From the NCBI GenBank assembly GCA_017302835.1, contig JAFLCC010000003.1:62001-126000 (forward strand): a stretch of DNA of 64,000 nt. Direction: 5' to 3'. Positions 8,231 through 17,176 of the stretch are shown in pieces. The notes beneath the pieces were generated by a model. It worked only from the letters and a program-made list of their open reading frames with translations, was not told the origin of the DNA and searched no databases. Within the stretch, counting starts at the first letter, position 1, and every line of letters starts with the position of its first letter. Both the position numbers and the translations under genes were made by a program. This stretch comes from Deltaproteobacteria bacterium (GTDB lineage Bacteria > Bdellovibrionota > Bdellovibrionia > Bdellovibrionales > Bdellovibrionaceae).

Positions 8231-9683
8231 AAGAATACTGCAAATGGGGATTGTTATTTTCCTGCTGTATCCCTTTTTAGTATTATTTTTTAGAATATCG
8301 GGGAATGTCCATATTGATATGGATGAATTATTTTGGTCTTTGAAGAACACGAGTCTGCAAGCCTTCCTCTCCGCTTTGTTTTCTTTAATTTTTGGCTTTT
8401 TTCTATCTTTAGGCGTTTTGAGTTATCAAAATTTGAGTAAATATAGAACGAGCCTGGATCTCTTTTTTCTATTGCCGAGTTTTATTCCTAATTTATTTAT
8501 TATTATTGCTTTGATGAATTTGATAGATCCATTTCCGATAGGCATGATTGGAATTATTATTGCCCATGTGGTAATAAATACGGGAATCGTTGCGATCTTC
8601 TTAAAGAACAACATTCAATTAAAGCTTGGAGTAAGTGGAGAATTAGCCTTAGTCATGGGATCTTCACGAATGAGATTCTTAACTAAGATTTTAATTCCTC
8701 AATTAAAAAAAGATTTTTTTGAAATATTTTTTTTCGTTTTTTGTATTTGTTTTTCTAGTTTTTCGATTCCCATGGTTATTGGTGGGGGGAGAGGAGTTAA
8801 TTTAGAAATTTTAATTTATGAAAAAATAAGAATCTATTCTGATTGGTCAAGTGGGGTTGTCATTGCAACTCTACAAAGTTTAATATTATTTGCATTCTCT
8901 TTTTTGACTTTTAAATCCCAGAAATATCAATCAAAGCAAAATTTTAACTTTCAAATTATTTCTTCAAAATCAGTATTGTTATTTTTTTTACTCAGCTATG
9001 TATTATTTTTGACTTCCTTTTTTAGAGGGCTATTTGAGGGCACTGGTTTTTCAAGTGACTTGTATTTGTTTAAATCCGAATTATTTTCTGCTTTGTTTGG
9101 AACGATAATCCTCTCGACTGCTGTTGGAATGGGTGTTTTTGGTTACTTGATTTTATTATCCTATGTTTGGAAAAACAATATGTTTGCAAAATTTTTACAG
9201 GGTTATTTGACTCCGAGTAGCGCTTTAGTGGCCTTATCGCTCTTATTGGTGGGGCCAAATGTAGGGTTCTTCGTTTTTCTAAAAATTTCCATTGCCTTAC
9301 TTATTCTCTATTCCAGTTTAGCTTATAGGTTAGGTTGGAACTCTTTACTTTACGAGTTAGAAACTGAAAAAGAAAAGGCACTTATTTTGGGAGCAAGTGA
9401 AAACCTCATTTTTAAAAAAATCGTCATTCCGTTGGTTTTAAAAAAAGCATTTTTTATTTCCGGTCTTTGTGCCTTTTGGGCTTCGGGGGAGTTTGCTATT
9501 TCTAAAATTTTAGCACAAGGTGATTTTACGCTGGCCATGATGACTGAAACTTTTATTTCACAATACAGATTAAGTATAGCTTCATGGCTCACTTTAGTTG
9601 TACTATTTTTAGGAGTTTTAATTTTTTACATTTTTATCGGGGTGGGACGTGTCCTTAGTCAAAAAATTGAAGATTCATTATGA
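8220..9683 (+). CDS. thiP: Thiamine ABC transporter permease
   Basis: Inner-membrane channel of the thiamine importer. 487 residues with about 12 hydrophobic segments arranged as two fused permease halves; each half ends in the coupling-helix loop for the ATPase (GELALVMGSSRMRFLTKILI at about 140, EKEKALILGASENLIFKKIV at about 380). Starts at TTG inside the end of thiB and itself overlaps thiQ by 35 bases. Size and layout match ThiP (E. coli 536 residues). Assignment relies on position between thiB and thiQ as much as on sequence. Confidence 0.87.
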   Translation: MRNKRILQMGIVIFLLYPFLVLFFRISGNVHIDMDELFWSLKNTSLQAFLSALFSLIFGFFLSLGVLSYQNLSKYRTSLDLFFLLPSFIPNLFIIIALMNLIDPFPIGMIGIIIAHVVINTGIVAIFLKNNIQLKLGVSGELALVMGSSRMRFLTKILIPQLKKDFFEIFFFVFCICFSSFSIPMVIGGGRGVNLEILIYEKIRIYSDWSSGVVIATLQSLILFAFSFLTFKSQKYQSKQNFNFQIISSKSVLLFFLLSYVLFLTSFFRGLFEGTGFSSDLYLFKSELFSALFGTIILSTAVGMGVFGYLILLSYVWKNNMFAKFLQGYLTPSSALVALSLLLVGPNVGFFVFLKISIALLILYSSLAYRLGWNSLLYELETEKEKALILGASENLIFKKIVIPLVLKKAFFISGLCAFWASGEFAISKILAQGDFTLAMMTETFISQYRLSIASWLTLVVLFLGVLIFYIFIGVGRVLSQKIEDSL

Positions 9684-10284
9684 TGATTTCTCCATCGAGA
9701 TTGAGAATTGGGAAATTCTGGATAAGGGGGTCACGGTTCTGTGGGGGCCCTCGGGCTCTGGAAAAACATCCGTATTTAGGGGGCTCTTAGGTTTAGAGAA
9801 AACAGCCGAATGTTCTTGGGTGTTTAACAATCAGGATATCGGTAAAATTCCAGTTAGGGAAAGAAAAATTGGGGTGGTGTTTCAAAATTACGAGCTATTT
9901 TCTCATATGACAGCACTTCAAAATATAAAATTTGCAGCTGAGTCGAGATTGGTTACCAATGAGGAATTTAATAGTAAATTAAATCAACTAACTAAAAAAT
10001 TAAGAATTGAAAATGTTCTTGATAAAAATATTAAACTGCTGTCGGGGGGGGAGAGGCAACGGGTTGCATTTGCTTTGGCATTAATTGGAAAGCCACGAAT
10101 TTTATTTCTCGATGAACCCTTTTCTGCTTTAGATGAAGAACTTAAAGAAGAAAGCAGAAACTTAATTAAAAGCATTTTGGTAGATCAAGAAATCCCGGTG
10201 CTCCTCATCACCCATGATAAAAGGGATGTTGAATCCCTTGCGCAAAAAGTGAGTACCATTAAAATGGGAAGAATGGTTACCTAG
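9649..10284 (+). CDS. thiQ: Thiamine ABC transporter ATP-binding protein
   Basis: ATPase that powers ThiBP. All nucleotide-binding motifs are in place in 211 residues: Walker A GPSGSGKT (about 32), Q-loop VVFQNYELFSHMTALQN, signature LLSGGERQR, Walker B RILFLDEPFSALDEE and H-loop LLITHD. Starts at GTG within the last 35 bases of thiP. Last gene of the DoxX-thiB-thiP-thiQ operon. Intact, with no unusual residues. Confidence 0.9.
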   Translation: MSLVKKLKIHYDDFSIEIENWEILDKGVTVLWGPSGSGKTSVFRGLLGLEKTAECSWVFNNQDIGKIPVRERKIGVVFQNYELFSHMTALQNIKFAAESRLVTNEEFNSKLNQLTKKLRIENVLDKNIKLLSGGERQRVAFALALIGKPRILFLDEPFSALDEELKEESRNLIKSILVDQEIPVLLITHDKRDVESLAQKVSTIKMGRMVT

Positions 10285-10311
10285 ATCTTAATAAATCTTC
10301 CACACTTATTA

Positions 10312-10700
10312 ATTTAGAAAAATAGTTTTCAATTTCAGACTGGTCACTAATACTTGAGAAATAGAAATATTCATTTTTTCTAACACTTCATCCAAGTGAT
10401 TCAGAACCATATTCTCAAATTGTAATCCTACGATGGTTGACCATTGGGGCAAATGTTCAAAAGCTCTTGAAGAGTAAAGTCAGCTGAAATCCGTCCAACG
10501 AATTGACTCGCTTTTAAAATATTTTGTTGAATCCTAGTAGAGACAGACCCACAGAGAATAAGAATTAAATTTGTGTGGTCGCTGAAGTGAAGATCCCAGG
10601 CATTCTTAAGATGGCTTGGGAAATTTATATCTTGTGATCCCATCCAAGAAATTTCATCGAGTTGGTCTTGGTTTGTTTGTGGAAGTACTGGAGCGACATT
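10312..10700 (-). pseudogene. Remnant of AAA ATPase (archaeal-type ATPase / DUF234 family)
   Basis: This 610-base gap between thiQ and the next gene holds a broken gene on the minus strand. One frame gives the Walker B segment DQLDEISWMGSQD, then NAWDLHFSDHTNLILILCGS (sensor 1) and ILKASQFVGRISADFTLQEL. It stops at 10428-10430. The next frame picks up exactly where the family continues: WSTIVGLQFENMVLNHLDEV, the start of the DUF234-type carboxy domain, ending at 10312. The amino end with Walker A is missing (a TAA precedes at 10701) and the carboxy end is cut. So: frameshift plus deletions at both ends. Such ATPases are often carried on mobile or defence-related DNA. Confidence 0.75.
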
Positions 10701-10897
10701 TTATGTTGATTTAACTAAAAAAGCATTCCAGTACCAATTAAATACGAGAGGAATGTCAAATAGTAAGACAGCGTAAGATTGAATATGTCTATATATCTAC
10801 AGTGGAAAAAAAAATCAGTTTCAATTATAGTTCGTAACGAAACAAATTCAGCAAAGGTTGCTGAGGAGAATTTTTAACACGTAGAACGGTTGGTTGT

Positions 10898-13186
10898 ATG
10901 GCGAAGCCATTGAGCATTAATTCGTTAAAAATAAAATCTCTGTTTAAAATCTTAATTGTTTTCATTTATTTTACGAATTCGATTGCCTTTTCGACGACAA
11001 CTAATAATAGATCAAATAGCGACATTAATAGTAATGCCAATGCCAATGGTATGGAGGTTGGTGATCTAGAAGCGGTCACTCCCATTACCGACCCTGAGTT
11101 AAAAAACTATTTTATTACTATGGAAGATTTTGCTCAAAGACTTGAGCAAAATGAAGTGCGAAATTCAGAAAGTATCTTTGGGTTAAATAATCAGCGTGTT
11201 GAAGTCCAAAATAGATCCTATTCATTAGATCAAGGTCAGATTGAAATCACAAAACCACCAGTCACCTCCTTGAACTACTCCTTTAATTCTCAGAATAAAG
11301 AATTTATAATTGAGGGAATCTCAGGTTCCGATGAAAAAGGTCTGAATGGAAAAATCATAGCTAGGCATATTTTTTCTGGTTTTGATGTAGCGTCTGTTGT
11401 AGCTGACAATTTATTAGTTATTATTATTGAAAAAAATGGTAAAATATCGGCTATTCCAAAATCAATGATTGTACATTTTGGCTTTGAAGCACCTATTCCA
11501 GTCTTTAAAAATCTCAATGGAACTCCCTTGAAATTTAATGATGTGACAAAAGTGAAGTCAGAGTTTTTAACTCTAGCGTCGGATCCTCTTCTAAAAGCAG
11601 AAGTGTCATCTGATGAGGTGATGGCAAAGGAATATGAGGCTGGCCAGTTATTAATTTGGGAGCAGAGAGAGGCGGGAGAAAGATCTAATTTGGTGAGGTT
11701 ACCAACGATTTCATTATTGAATTTTGTGAATGTAGGATTGCGGTATTTAAATGCAGCTTCTCAGCTGGTCACCTTAGATCAAAAAAATGTCAAAGAATTG
11801 GAGAGTGTTCTAAAAGAACTCTATGATAAATATGACATAGAATCCTTTGAAGTCTTAAGAAAGAACATGTCGCCTATCGAAACAAGTGTTCTTACTAAGT
11901 ACTCTCCAGAGAAAGTTTTAAAATCGCTAACTATAGCCAATACTTTGGAAGAAGCAGCGAAAAGCCCGAGAGATAAATTTACCATGTCCGAGTGGGTATC
12001 AGAACACAAAATGTTACATGAGAACTCTCATAAGGAATTTGAGCAGAAGACCAAAGAAGCTAAAGAAAAATCAGAAAAAAAAGCCAGTTTGTTAAAAAAA
12101 ATATTTAAATTAAATAAAAGTATTCAATTTGTAGACCCTGATGATTTTTATCCAAACAATAGCAATTACCAAAAATTCTTACAAAAAAATGAAAGCCCTC
12201 TTCAATTTAAAAAGTCAAATTATCAAGTATTTAAGGAAAATGTTAATAAATTTTTAAAATCCAAAGCCGTTACTTTCTTAATGATTGGCTCTCCCGTTTT
12301 GGCATTTTACTCTTTACCTTATTTTTATGATAAAAATGAAACCCTAAACCAGATTAAATCCTTATCTTTTATGTACGAAAATATCATTCCTGATGTTTTA
12401 AAGGATCATGCCTACCGGACGCCACTAATCATCAGTACGGTGATACAAATTGCCATTATCCCCTTGGTTTACTTATCTGCGTGGGGTTATAAAAATATTA
12501 TTAAGGCGTTAGCTTTTAGCTATAAAAACTCAGAGTCCCCTTTTGCTCTTAAAGTAAAAGACTTTGCTGCCAAGTATAGGGATCTTACAACTACCCAAGT
12601 ATTATTAACTATTAATGTAAGATTTTTTAGCATGATTGTGACCCCCTATTGGAAGGTATTAATTGAAGGCTTGCTGGGGCAACGCACTTTTTTCTCTGCA
12701 GCGAGGAAAGGTCTAAATCCTTTTAAGGCTATTTCTAAAGATTCTGAAATTGGAAAATTGTTAAATTTGGAAAGATCACGTTTTGTTGGATTAGGCCGCC
12801 CCTCATATTCAAAAACGCAACAAGCCAATGAAATTAATCTTAAGATCCAACAACTTCTTTCAGAACAGAAAAGATCTATCGAAATGACAGCTTGGTTGTT
12901 AGCGACAAAAGCTATTTCAGAAAAATATGAATTAGATCCTGCCTCCTTATTTATGGTGGCGGAAAATCATCAAGTAAGTTCACTAGAAATATCGAAAATT
13001 TTATCAGATCCTGAGCTTAAAAAGAGATGGGAACTTTTGAGTGATAAATTGATCCACGAGTTTAAAAGATTAGACACGTTTAGTGTTGTTAATTTAAAAG
13101 AAGGCCTGACGAAAGAACAATTTGCAGAGCTTTATGAGGCAGCAAAAATAGCAGCGGAAAAACTGAATGAGCTGCCAAAATTTTAA
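10898..13186 (+). CDS. Large envelope protein of unknown function, first part (ends at in-frame TAA)
   Basis: 762 residues up to a TAA at 13184-13186. The start has a Lys-rich signal segment (residues 1-32, hydrophobic KILIVFIYFTNSIAF), then a long hydrophilic region with a Lys/Glu coiled-coil-like stretch (about 375-400, HKEFEQKTKEAKEKSEKKA), and two hydrophobic segments near 470 (VTFLMIGSPVLAFYSLPYFY) and 515-530 (IISTVIQIAIIPLVYLSAWG). The frame stays open after the TAA for 487 more codons (see next entry), so the true protein probably had about 1250 residues. No family recognised. Confidence 0.7.
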   Translation: MAKPLSINSLKIKSLFKILIVFIYFTNSIAFSTTTNNRSNSDINSNANANGMEVGDLEAVTPITDPELKNYFITMEDFAQRLEQNEVRNSESIFGLNNQRVEVQNRSYSLDQGQIEITKPPVTSLNYSFNSQNKEFIIEGISGSDEKGLNGKIIARHIFSGFDVASVVADNLLVIIIEKNGKISAIPKSMIVHFGFEAPIPVFKNLNGTPLKFNDVTKVKSEFLTLASDPLLKAEVSSDEVMAKEYEAGQLLIWEQREAGERSNLVRLPTISLLNFVNVGLRYLNAASQLVTLDQKNVKELESVLKELYDKYDIESFEVLRKNMSPIETSVLTKYSPEKVLKSLTIANTLEEAAKSPRDKFTMSEWVSEHKMLHENSHKEFEQKTKEAKEKSEKKASLLKKIFKLNKSIQFVDPDDFYPNNSNYQKFLQKNESPLQFKKSNYQVFKENVNKFLKSKAVTFLMIGSPVLAFYSLPYFYDKNETLNQIKSLSFMYENIIPDVLKDHAYRTPLIISTVIQIAIIPLVYLSAWGYKNIIKALAFSYKNSESPFALKVKDFAAKYRDLTTTQVLLTINVRFFSMIVTPYWKVLIEGLLGQRTFFSAARKGLNPFKAISKDSEIGKLLNLERSRFVGLGRPSYSKTQQANEINLKIQQLLSEQKRSIEMTAWLLATKAISEKYELDPASLFMVAENHQVSSLEISKILSDPELKKRWELLSDKLIHEFKRLDTFSVVNLKEGLTKEQFAELYEAAKIAAEKLNELPKF

Positions 13187-13351
13187 ACTGAACTGAAAAC
13201 TCGATATCTGCAATTTAAAAAAGGATTAGCATTTTTAAAAAATTGGGCTGTCAACTTAGGTGATAGGGAAAGTGCCTTTTTAAAGCAAGTTATCCCTGGT
13301 AAGTACGTCAGCCAGCAAGTAAACCAAGACTTCCCTATAGATCAAGCTTTA

Positions 13352-14650
13352 GTGACGATACTTCCTGGTATTGCTGGAGATCAGGCCGATTTGAAAAAGC
13401 CAGATTACTTGCTAGCTGATGCTAAGAAAATGTCATTCACATCAGATGCACAAATGAATTCATTGGTAGGAAATGTTTATGGACATTTGGTGTCTTCGGC
13501 TTCAACGATGTCTCTTTTGTATGATTCAATAAAGGACGAAGAAGAAACAAGATATAATCCTAGGGAGTACACAAAAACAGTAAATAATGAGTGGAGTCCG
13601 GGTTTTTACAGTGCTTCAAAAAGTTGGTTCCTTCACGCTTTTAACCCATTAAAATCAGACGTGGGTGGCCTTGCGGTTCAAAGATATATTTCAAAGATGA
13701 ACACTATTTTTGCCTCCATCACCTTTAATCTCGTTTCAATGGTTTTAATTTCTGGTCGAGGTGTGGCTTCTTCTTTCAAGTCTTTTGCAATTGGTTTTCT
13801 ATCTAGTCATAGGATTTACAGTTTTCCATGGGATTTTATTCAAGCAGGAAATCGCCATTTAGGTGAAGAAGCTGAGACGAGATCTAATAATTTTAAAAAC
13901 ATGCAGTATAAAATTTCTCAAGCCCTTAGGGAAAAAGATGAGGAAAAATCGACGAAGTTAATTGATGAAGCTTTTGCCGAAATTATAGATGCCTACATTA
14001 AACACAATCCTAAAGCCTTAAAGGAATTATTTAATACACTGAATGATGTTATCGTTGGTCAAGAGCTGCAAGAGGCAATGTCCAAAATAGATTTAAAGAA
14101 TTTATCTCCTGAGTCTTTGAAGTATTTAGGGTTATTCTCTCAGTTGGTGGTTGCGAAGCAAACTGAAAATAAAGAATTATTTGAAAAAGTAAGGGTGTCT
14201 CTTGTGGAGCTTTATGAAAGTAATAAAGAAATTAATTCCACGGAACTCAAAAAACTAAATGCAGAAGGCTTGTTGTTGTTAACTCAAACAGCGCCTCCTG
14301 TGCCAACCAAAGAAAATGCCCTAGTCACTTGGATTGCCTCTATCTTGTTTGGTGCCATTTTGACAACGATATTGGGTACTCAATTGGCCCCTTTACTTAT
14401 GGATCCATCTTATTTGGCCAAGCCGACAGTTGTTTGGGATACCTTTTTAGCTTGTTTGAAATTTACTGGAATTTACTATTTGGTTTTAGGGAAAAAACCT
14501 TGGGAATTTTATGTGAAACTTTATAACAAAAGCAAAGAGTTCATTTCTTCAAAGAAGGAGATGTTTTCAATTTCAACCTTATTGTCAACTCAAAGGAAAA
14601 GTACACATTTAAAAAGCTTAGACTTAAGAAGTTGCATAAAATATTATTAA
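13352..14650 (+). CDS. Large envelope protein, second part (same frame, after TAA)
   Basis: The frame is open from 13187, directly behind the TAA, and the 55 codons before the first usable start (GTG at 13352) read like normal protein (ELKTRYLQFKKGLAFLKNW). The GTG has no ribosome-binding site. Hydrophobic segments lie at about residues 125-150 (IFASITFNLVSMVLISG) and 325-365 (ITWIASILFGAILTTILGTQ region), with a long helical stretch between. I read both parts as one gene broken by a point mutation, a base-call error, or stop-codon readthrough. Expression of the second part alone seems unlikely. Confidence 0.6.
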   Translation: MTILPGIAGDQADLKKPDYLLADAKKMSFTSDAQMNSLVGNVYGHLVSSASTMSLLYDSIKDEEETRYNPREYTKTVNNEWSPGFYSASKSWFLHAFNPLKSDVGGLAVQRYISKMNTIFASITFNLVSMVLISGRGVASSFKSFAIGFLSSHRIYSFPWDFIQAGNRHLGEEAETRSNNFKNMQYKISQALREKDEEKSTKLIDEAFAEIIDAYIKHNPKALKELFNTLNDVIVGQELQEAMSKIDLKNLSPESLKYLGLFSQLVVAKQTENKELFEKVRVSLVELYESNKEINSTELKKLNAEGLLLLTQTAPPVPTKENALVTWIASILFGAILTTILGTQLAPLLMDPSYLAKPTVVWDTFLACLKFTGIYYLVLGKKPWEFYVKLYNKSKEFISSKKEMFSISTLLSTQRKSTHLKSLDLRSCIKYY

Positions 14651-14660
14651 GCCATAGGCC

Positions 14661-14686
14661 AAGATAGTATCAACTGATACTATCTT
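14661..14686. terminator. Hairpin downstream of the large envelope gene
   Basis: Perfect 11-12 bp inverted repeat (AAGATAGTATCA / TGATACTATCTT) with a tiny loop, ten bases after the stop codon. There is no T-run behind it, so it may be a transcript-end or mRNA-stability hairpin and not a classical intrinsic terminator. The rest of 14651-14870 shows nothing I can name apart from the ribosome-binding site of the next gene. Confidence 0.45.
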
Positions 14687-14870
14687 CTGTAGCTTCGATT
14701 TGAGTCACAGGCCTATCCTCTGTTTTAGTTTGGTTATCAATTCAGAGACCATTTCTTGTTTTGAGAATTAATTTTAATTGATTTTCATTTTTTTCCATCA
14801 GGAAACTATCAAGTTTAGATTGTTTCCTCCGAAGTTGAAGGGGGCCAATAATTCAAATGGGAGGTAGTTT

Positions 14871-15014
14871 ATGAAAAAGGTTTTTCTACTGATGCTTTTT
14901 ATGACTGCTTTAGTTCAGCTTTCTAGCTGCAGCAAAAAGAGCACGGATTCAGACACGACAACGACCACGAGCTATGGAGACTTGCCAAGTCAGCTCGCAA
15001 CAGGTGCCTACTAA
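14871..15014 (+). CDS. 47-residue lipoprotein
   Basis: A short frame preceded by an excellent ribosome-binding site (GGGAGG, seven bases before ATG). The amino end MKKVFLLMLFMTALVQLSSC is a typical lipoprotein signal with lipobox LSSC, Cys20 being the lipid anchor. The mature peptide is only about 28 residues, Ser/Thr-rich (SKKSTDSDTTTTTSYGDLPS), and so is probably a surface-tethered peptide. It sits 14 bases before the next secreted protein and is almost certainly in the same transcript. Easily missed by length cut-offs. Confidence 0.75.
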   Translation: MKKVFLLMLFMTALVQLSSCSKKSTDSDTTTTTSYGDLPSQLATGAY

Positions 15015-15028
15015 GGAAAGGGGGAAAT

Positions 15029-16204
15029 ATGAAGTTTAAAATTGGATTCATGATATTCATTATCGCCATCCATGCAAGAATGCCTGAAGACGTTTCCACA
15101 AAAGCGTTTGTTAGGTTTAAATTAAATCAAATGCATGAACAATTAGTCAGGGGAGAGTTGCCTATCACTCCTTTTCTAAATGCCATCACGGCGGGGAGTC
15201 CTGCCTTTGCTGAAGGTGATACTTCCTGTGAAAAGCAAGAGGCTGTTCGGATAAAATGTTTAGCCGCGTGGACAGACTATGCCCATGGAGCTTTAAAGTA
15301 TTTTAATGGGACTTTATGTCGTTTTAATAATGAAACAGCTGCTGATGTTGAGACCACTCTTTGTCATTTTCGAAAATCTATGGGCATTAAAGTGGATTTA
15401 GCCAGTTTACCTGTTTCTGCGACAAAAACATTTGGAGGTAAAACCATAGTTGTTGAGATTGTAGCCCCCACTGAATCTTGGGCGGTAGCTGCCGGTTATC
15501 AAGCCAAGGGAACGGTGACCGTCGGAGGCACTCAGTACATGCTTTTATACTGGGGTGGCAAGGACACACAAACTAAGGGTTTTATGGTTGAGGGCTATGA
15601 TGCTAACGGGATTGGTGGCAACAGGGCTGGGTATCTTACTTGGGACCTAACAAATGACAATGCCCAATTTGTTAAAATGTACCGTGCTAATTTTCCCTCA
15701 GGTTCCTATTTAGGTTCTGCAGCTAAAACTAGTACCAGTTATCGTGGAGATGCTTCAATTTATGGTCAGTTGAATTTCAATAAATCAACGAGTGCCGTGT
15801 CCACTCAAGTCATCATGATTGAGGAGCAGAGAGCTGGAGGAACTGCTGGTCAATTCGGATGTTTTAGAATGTATTCCTCTGGAACCAAAGGTGCCCAGGT
15901 TACCGTTGCCAAAACACAAAACTCCCTTGGGGGAACGGGGCACAGCGTTTCTAGCACGTCTTTGCAGTTAGATAGTATGGATGGTGTGACTTTAACAGAT
16001 GCTGTGGGAACGGCAAATGGAACGGGGACTTCATTGAGTTCGCAAAGTGCTTTAGAAACAGCCTTGGGTGTTTCAGGCAGCGTGTTCAAAGTTTCCTGTG
16101 CAGATATAAACAATGCTGGGGGAGCCTCAAGTACTTACTTATTTTCTTCTTCAAGAACTCAGAAAGTGGATTTTGCTAAAACCGTCACGGATGTTTTTCC
16201 TTAA
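15029..16204 (+). CDS. Secreted Gly/Ser/Thr-rich protein of unknown function
   Basis: 391 residues. The signal region (MKFKIGFMIFIIAIHARMP) is short. The amino third has four Cys (near 68-120: TSCEKQEAVRIKCLAAW, TLCRFNNE, TTLCHFRKS); the rest is rich in Gly, Ser, Thr and Val with the alternating pattern of beta structure (KTFGGKTIVVEIVAPTES, YLLYWGGKDTQTKG), and the last two Cys are at about 275 and 365. This suggests a disulfide-stabilised beta-rich surface or outer-membrane protein. It follows the 47-residue lipoprotein by 14 bases, with GGAAAGGGGG before the start, and ends in a strong terminator. No family recognised. Confidence 0.75.
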   Translation: MKFKIGFMIFIIAIHARMPEDVSTKAFVRFKLNQMHEQLVRGELPITPFLNAITAGSPAFAEGDTSCEKQEAVRIKCLAAWTDYAHGALKYFNGTLCRFNNETAADVETTLCHFRKSMGIKVDLASLPVSATKTFGGKTIVVEIVAPTESWAVAAGYQAKGTVTVGGTQYMLLYWGGKDTQTKGFMVEGYDANGIGGNRAGYLTWDLTNDNAQFVKMYRANFPSGSYLGSAAKTSTSYRGDASIYGQLNFNKSTSAVSTQVIMIEEQRAGGTAGQFGCFRMYSSGTKGAQVTVAKTQNSLGGTGHSVSSTSLQLDSMDGVTLTDAVGTANGTGTSLSSQSALETALGVSGSVFKVSCADINNAGGASSTYLFSSSRTQKVDFAKTVTDVFP

Positions 16205-16230
16205 TTAAACCATACAAAGCGTCATCAGAA

Positions 16231-16270
16231 AAATCACCCAAATCTTTTTCAAGATTTGGGTGATTTATTT
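16231..16270 (+). terminator. Strong hairpin terminator
   Basis: Sixteen-base perfect inverted repeat (AAATCACCCAAATCTT / AAGATTTGGGTGATTT) with a TTTC loop, closing with ATTT. It lies 27 bases after the stop of the secreted protein and just before truA, separating the two units. Confidence 0.85.
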
Positions 16271-16305
16271 AATCTGGTATGAATATAGTGTGTATGGAAG
16301 AAATG

Positions 16306-17106
16306 ATGACTGAAAATAATAAACTTAAAATCCGTTTTACTGTTTCCTATGATGGAACTGGTTATTGTGGTTGGCAAAAACAAAATCATAGCAAAATGAG
16401 GAGTATTTCCCAGACGATTCAAGAGGCTCTGGAAAAAGTGTTCAAAGAAAAAATAAGTCTTTTTGCAAGTGGTAGAACCGATGCTGGAGTCCATGCGGTG
16501 TCTCAGGTTTGTCACTTTGAAACCGCGAAGCCTGAATCCTTTTTTAAAAAATTTGATTTATCCTGGGCAATGAAATCTGTTTTGCCCTCAGAAATTAACA
16601 TCAAAGAGGCTTGGCTTGCTCCCCGTGAGTTTCATGCAACTCTTTCTGCAACTCATAAGACCTATCGTTATCTTATTTATAACCATCATCGAAGTTCTGT
16701 ATTTTTACATCGGTATGCCGATTGGATTCGCCAGCCTTTGAGCCTTGATTATCTGAATGAATGCAGTCAGCACTTCATCGGAAAAAAGGATTTTAAAAGC
16801 TTTCAGTCGGTGGGGACGCCTGTGTTACATACGGTCAGAAAAATTTATAAGGCTCAATGGGTTCAAAAAAACGATCATGTTCTTGAATTTACCATCACTG
16901 GGAGTGGCTTTTTGAAACAAATGGTAAGAAATATTGTAGGGACTCAGGTCAATCTGGAAAGAAAAGGTCTAAAACCAGAAATAATAAAAGATATCATAGA
17001 GTTAAAAGACAGAACCAAGGCAGGTCCCGTGGCCCCTCCTCAAGGTTTGTATTTATGTAAGGTTTATTATCCTTTAGAGCTTGACAATAAGTGCCGCAAA
17101 CTTTAA
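16306..17106 (+). CDS. truA: tRNA pseudouridine(38-40) synthase TruA
   Basis: Converts uridines 38-40 of the anticodon arm to pseudouridine. The catalytic Asp lies in GRTDAGVHAVSQVCHF, and VSYDGTGYCGWQKQ and GSGFLKQMVRNIVGT are standard TruA segments. I prefer the start at 16306, giving MTENNKLKIRF, because GGAAG lies five bases upstream; an ATG 27 bases earlier at 16279 has no such site and sits against the terminator. With that start the protein has 266 residues, normal for TruA. It precedes rplM-rpsI, a common arrangement. Confidence 0.94.
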   Translation: MTENNKLKIRFTVSYDGTGYCGWQKQNHSKMRSISQTIQEALEKVFKEKISLFASGRTDAGVHAVSQVCHFETAKPESFFKKFDLSWAMKSVLPSEINIKEAWLAPREFHATLSATHKTYRYLIYNHHRSSVFLHRYADWIRQPLSLDYLNECSQHFIGKKDFKSFQSVGTPVLHTVRKIYKAQWVQKNDHVLEFTITGSGFLKQMVRNIVGTQVNLERKGLKPEIIKDIIELKDRTKAGPVAPPQGLYLCKVYYPLELDNKCRKL

Positions 17107-17156
17107 AAAAACAAGACTTGTGGTCAAGGATTAGTCCCGTTGTATAAATTAATCCT
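17081..17156 (+). promoter_or_regulatory. Candidate promoter and leader dyad of rplM-rpsI
   Basis: TTGACA (17081) and TAAAAA (17104) are 17 bases apart and overlap the end of truA. Further on, AGGATTA (17127) and TAATCCT (17150) form a 7-bp inverted repeat in the leader. Ribosomal-protein leaders often carry feedback structures, but this one is only a possibility. Confidence 0.35.
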
Positions 17157-17176
17157 AAACCCTTTCGGAGATGCAA

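Noticed and set aside
13184-13186. Programmed stop-codon readthrough or selenocysteine/pyrrolysine
   Set aside because: TAA is the least readthrough-prone stop and not used for those residues; mutation or base-call error is simpler.
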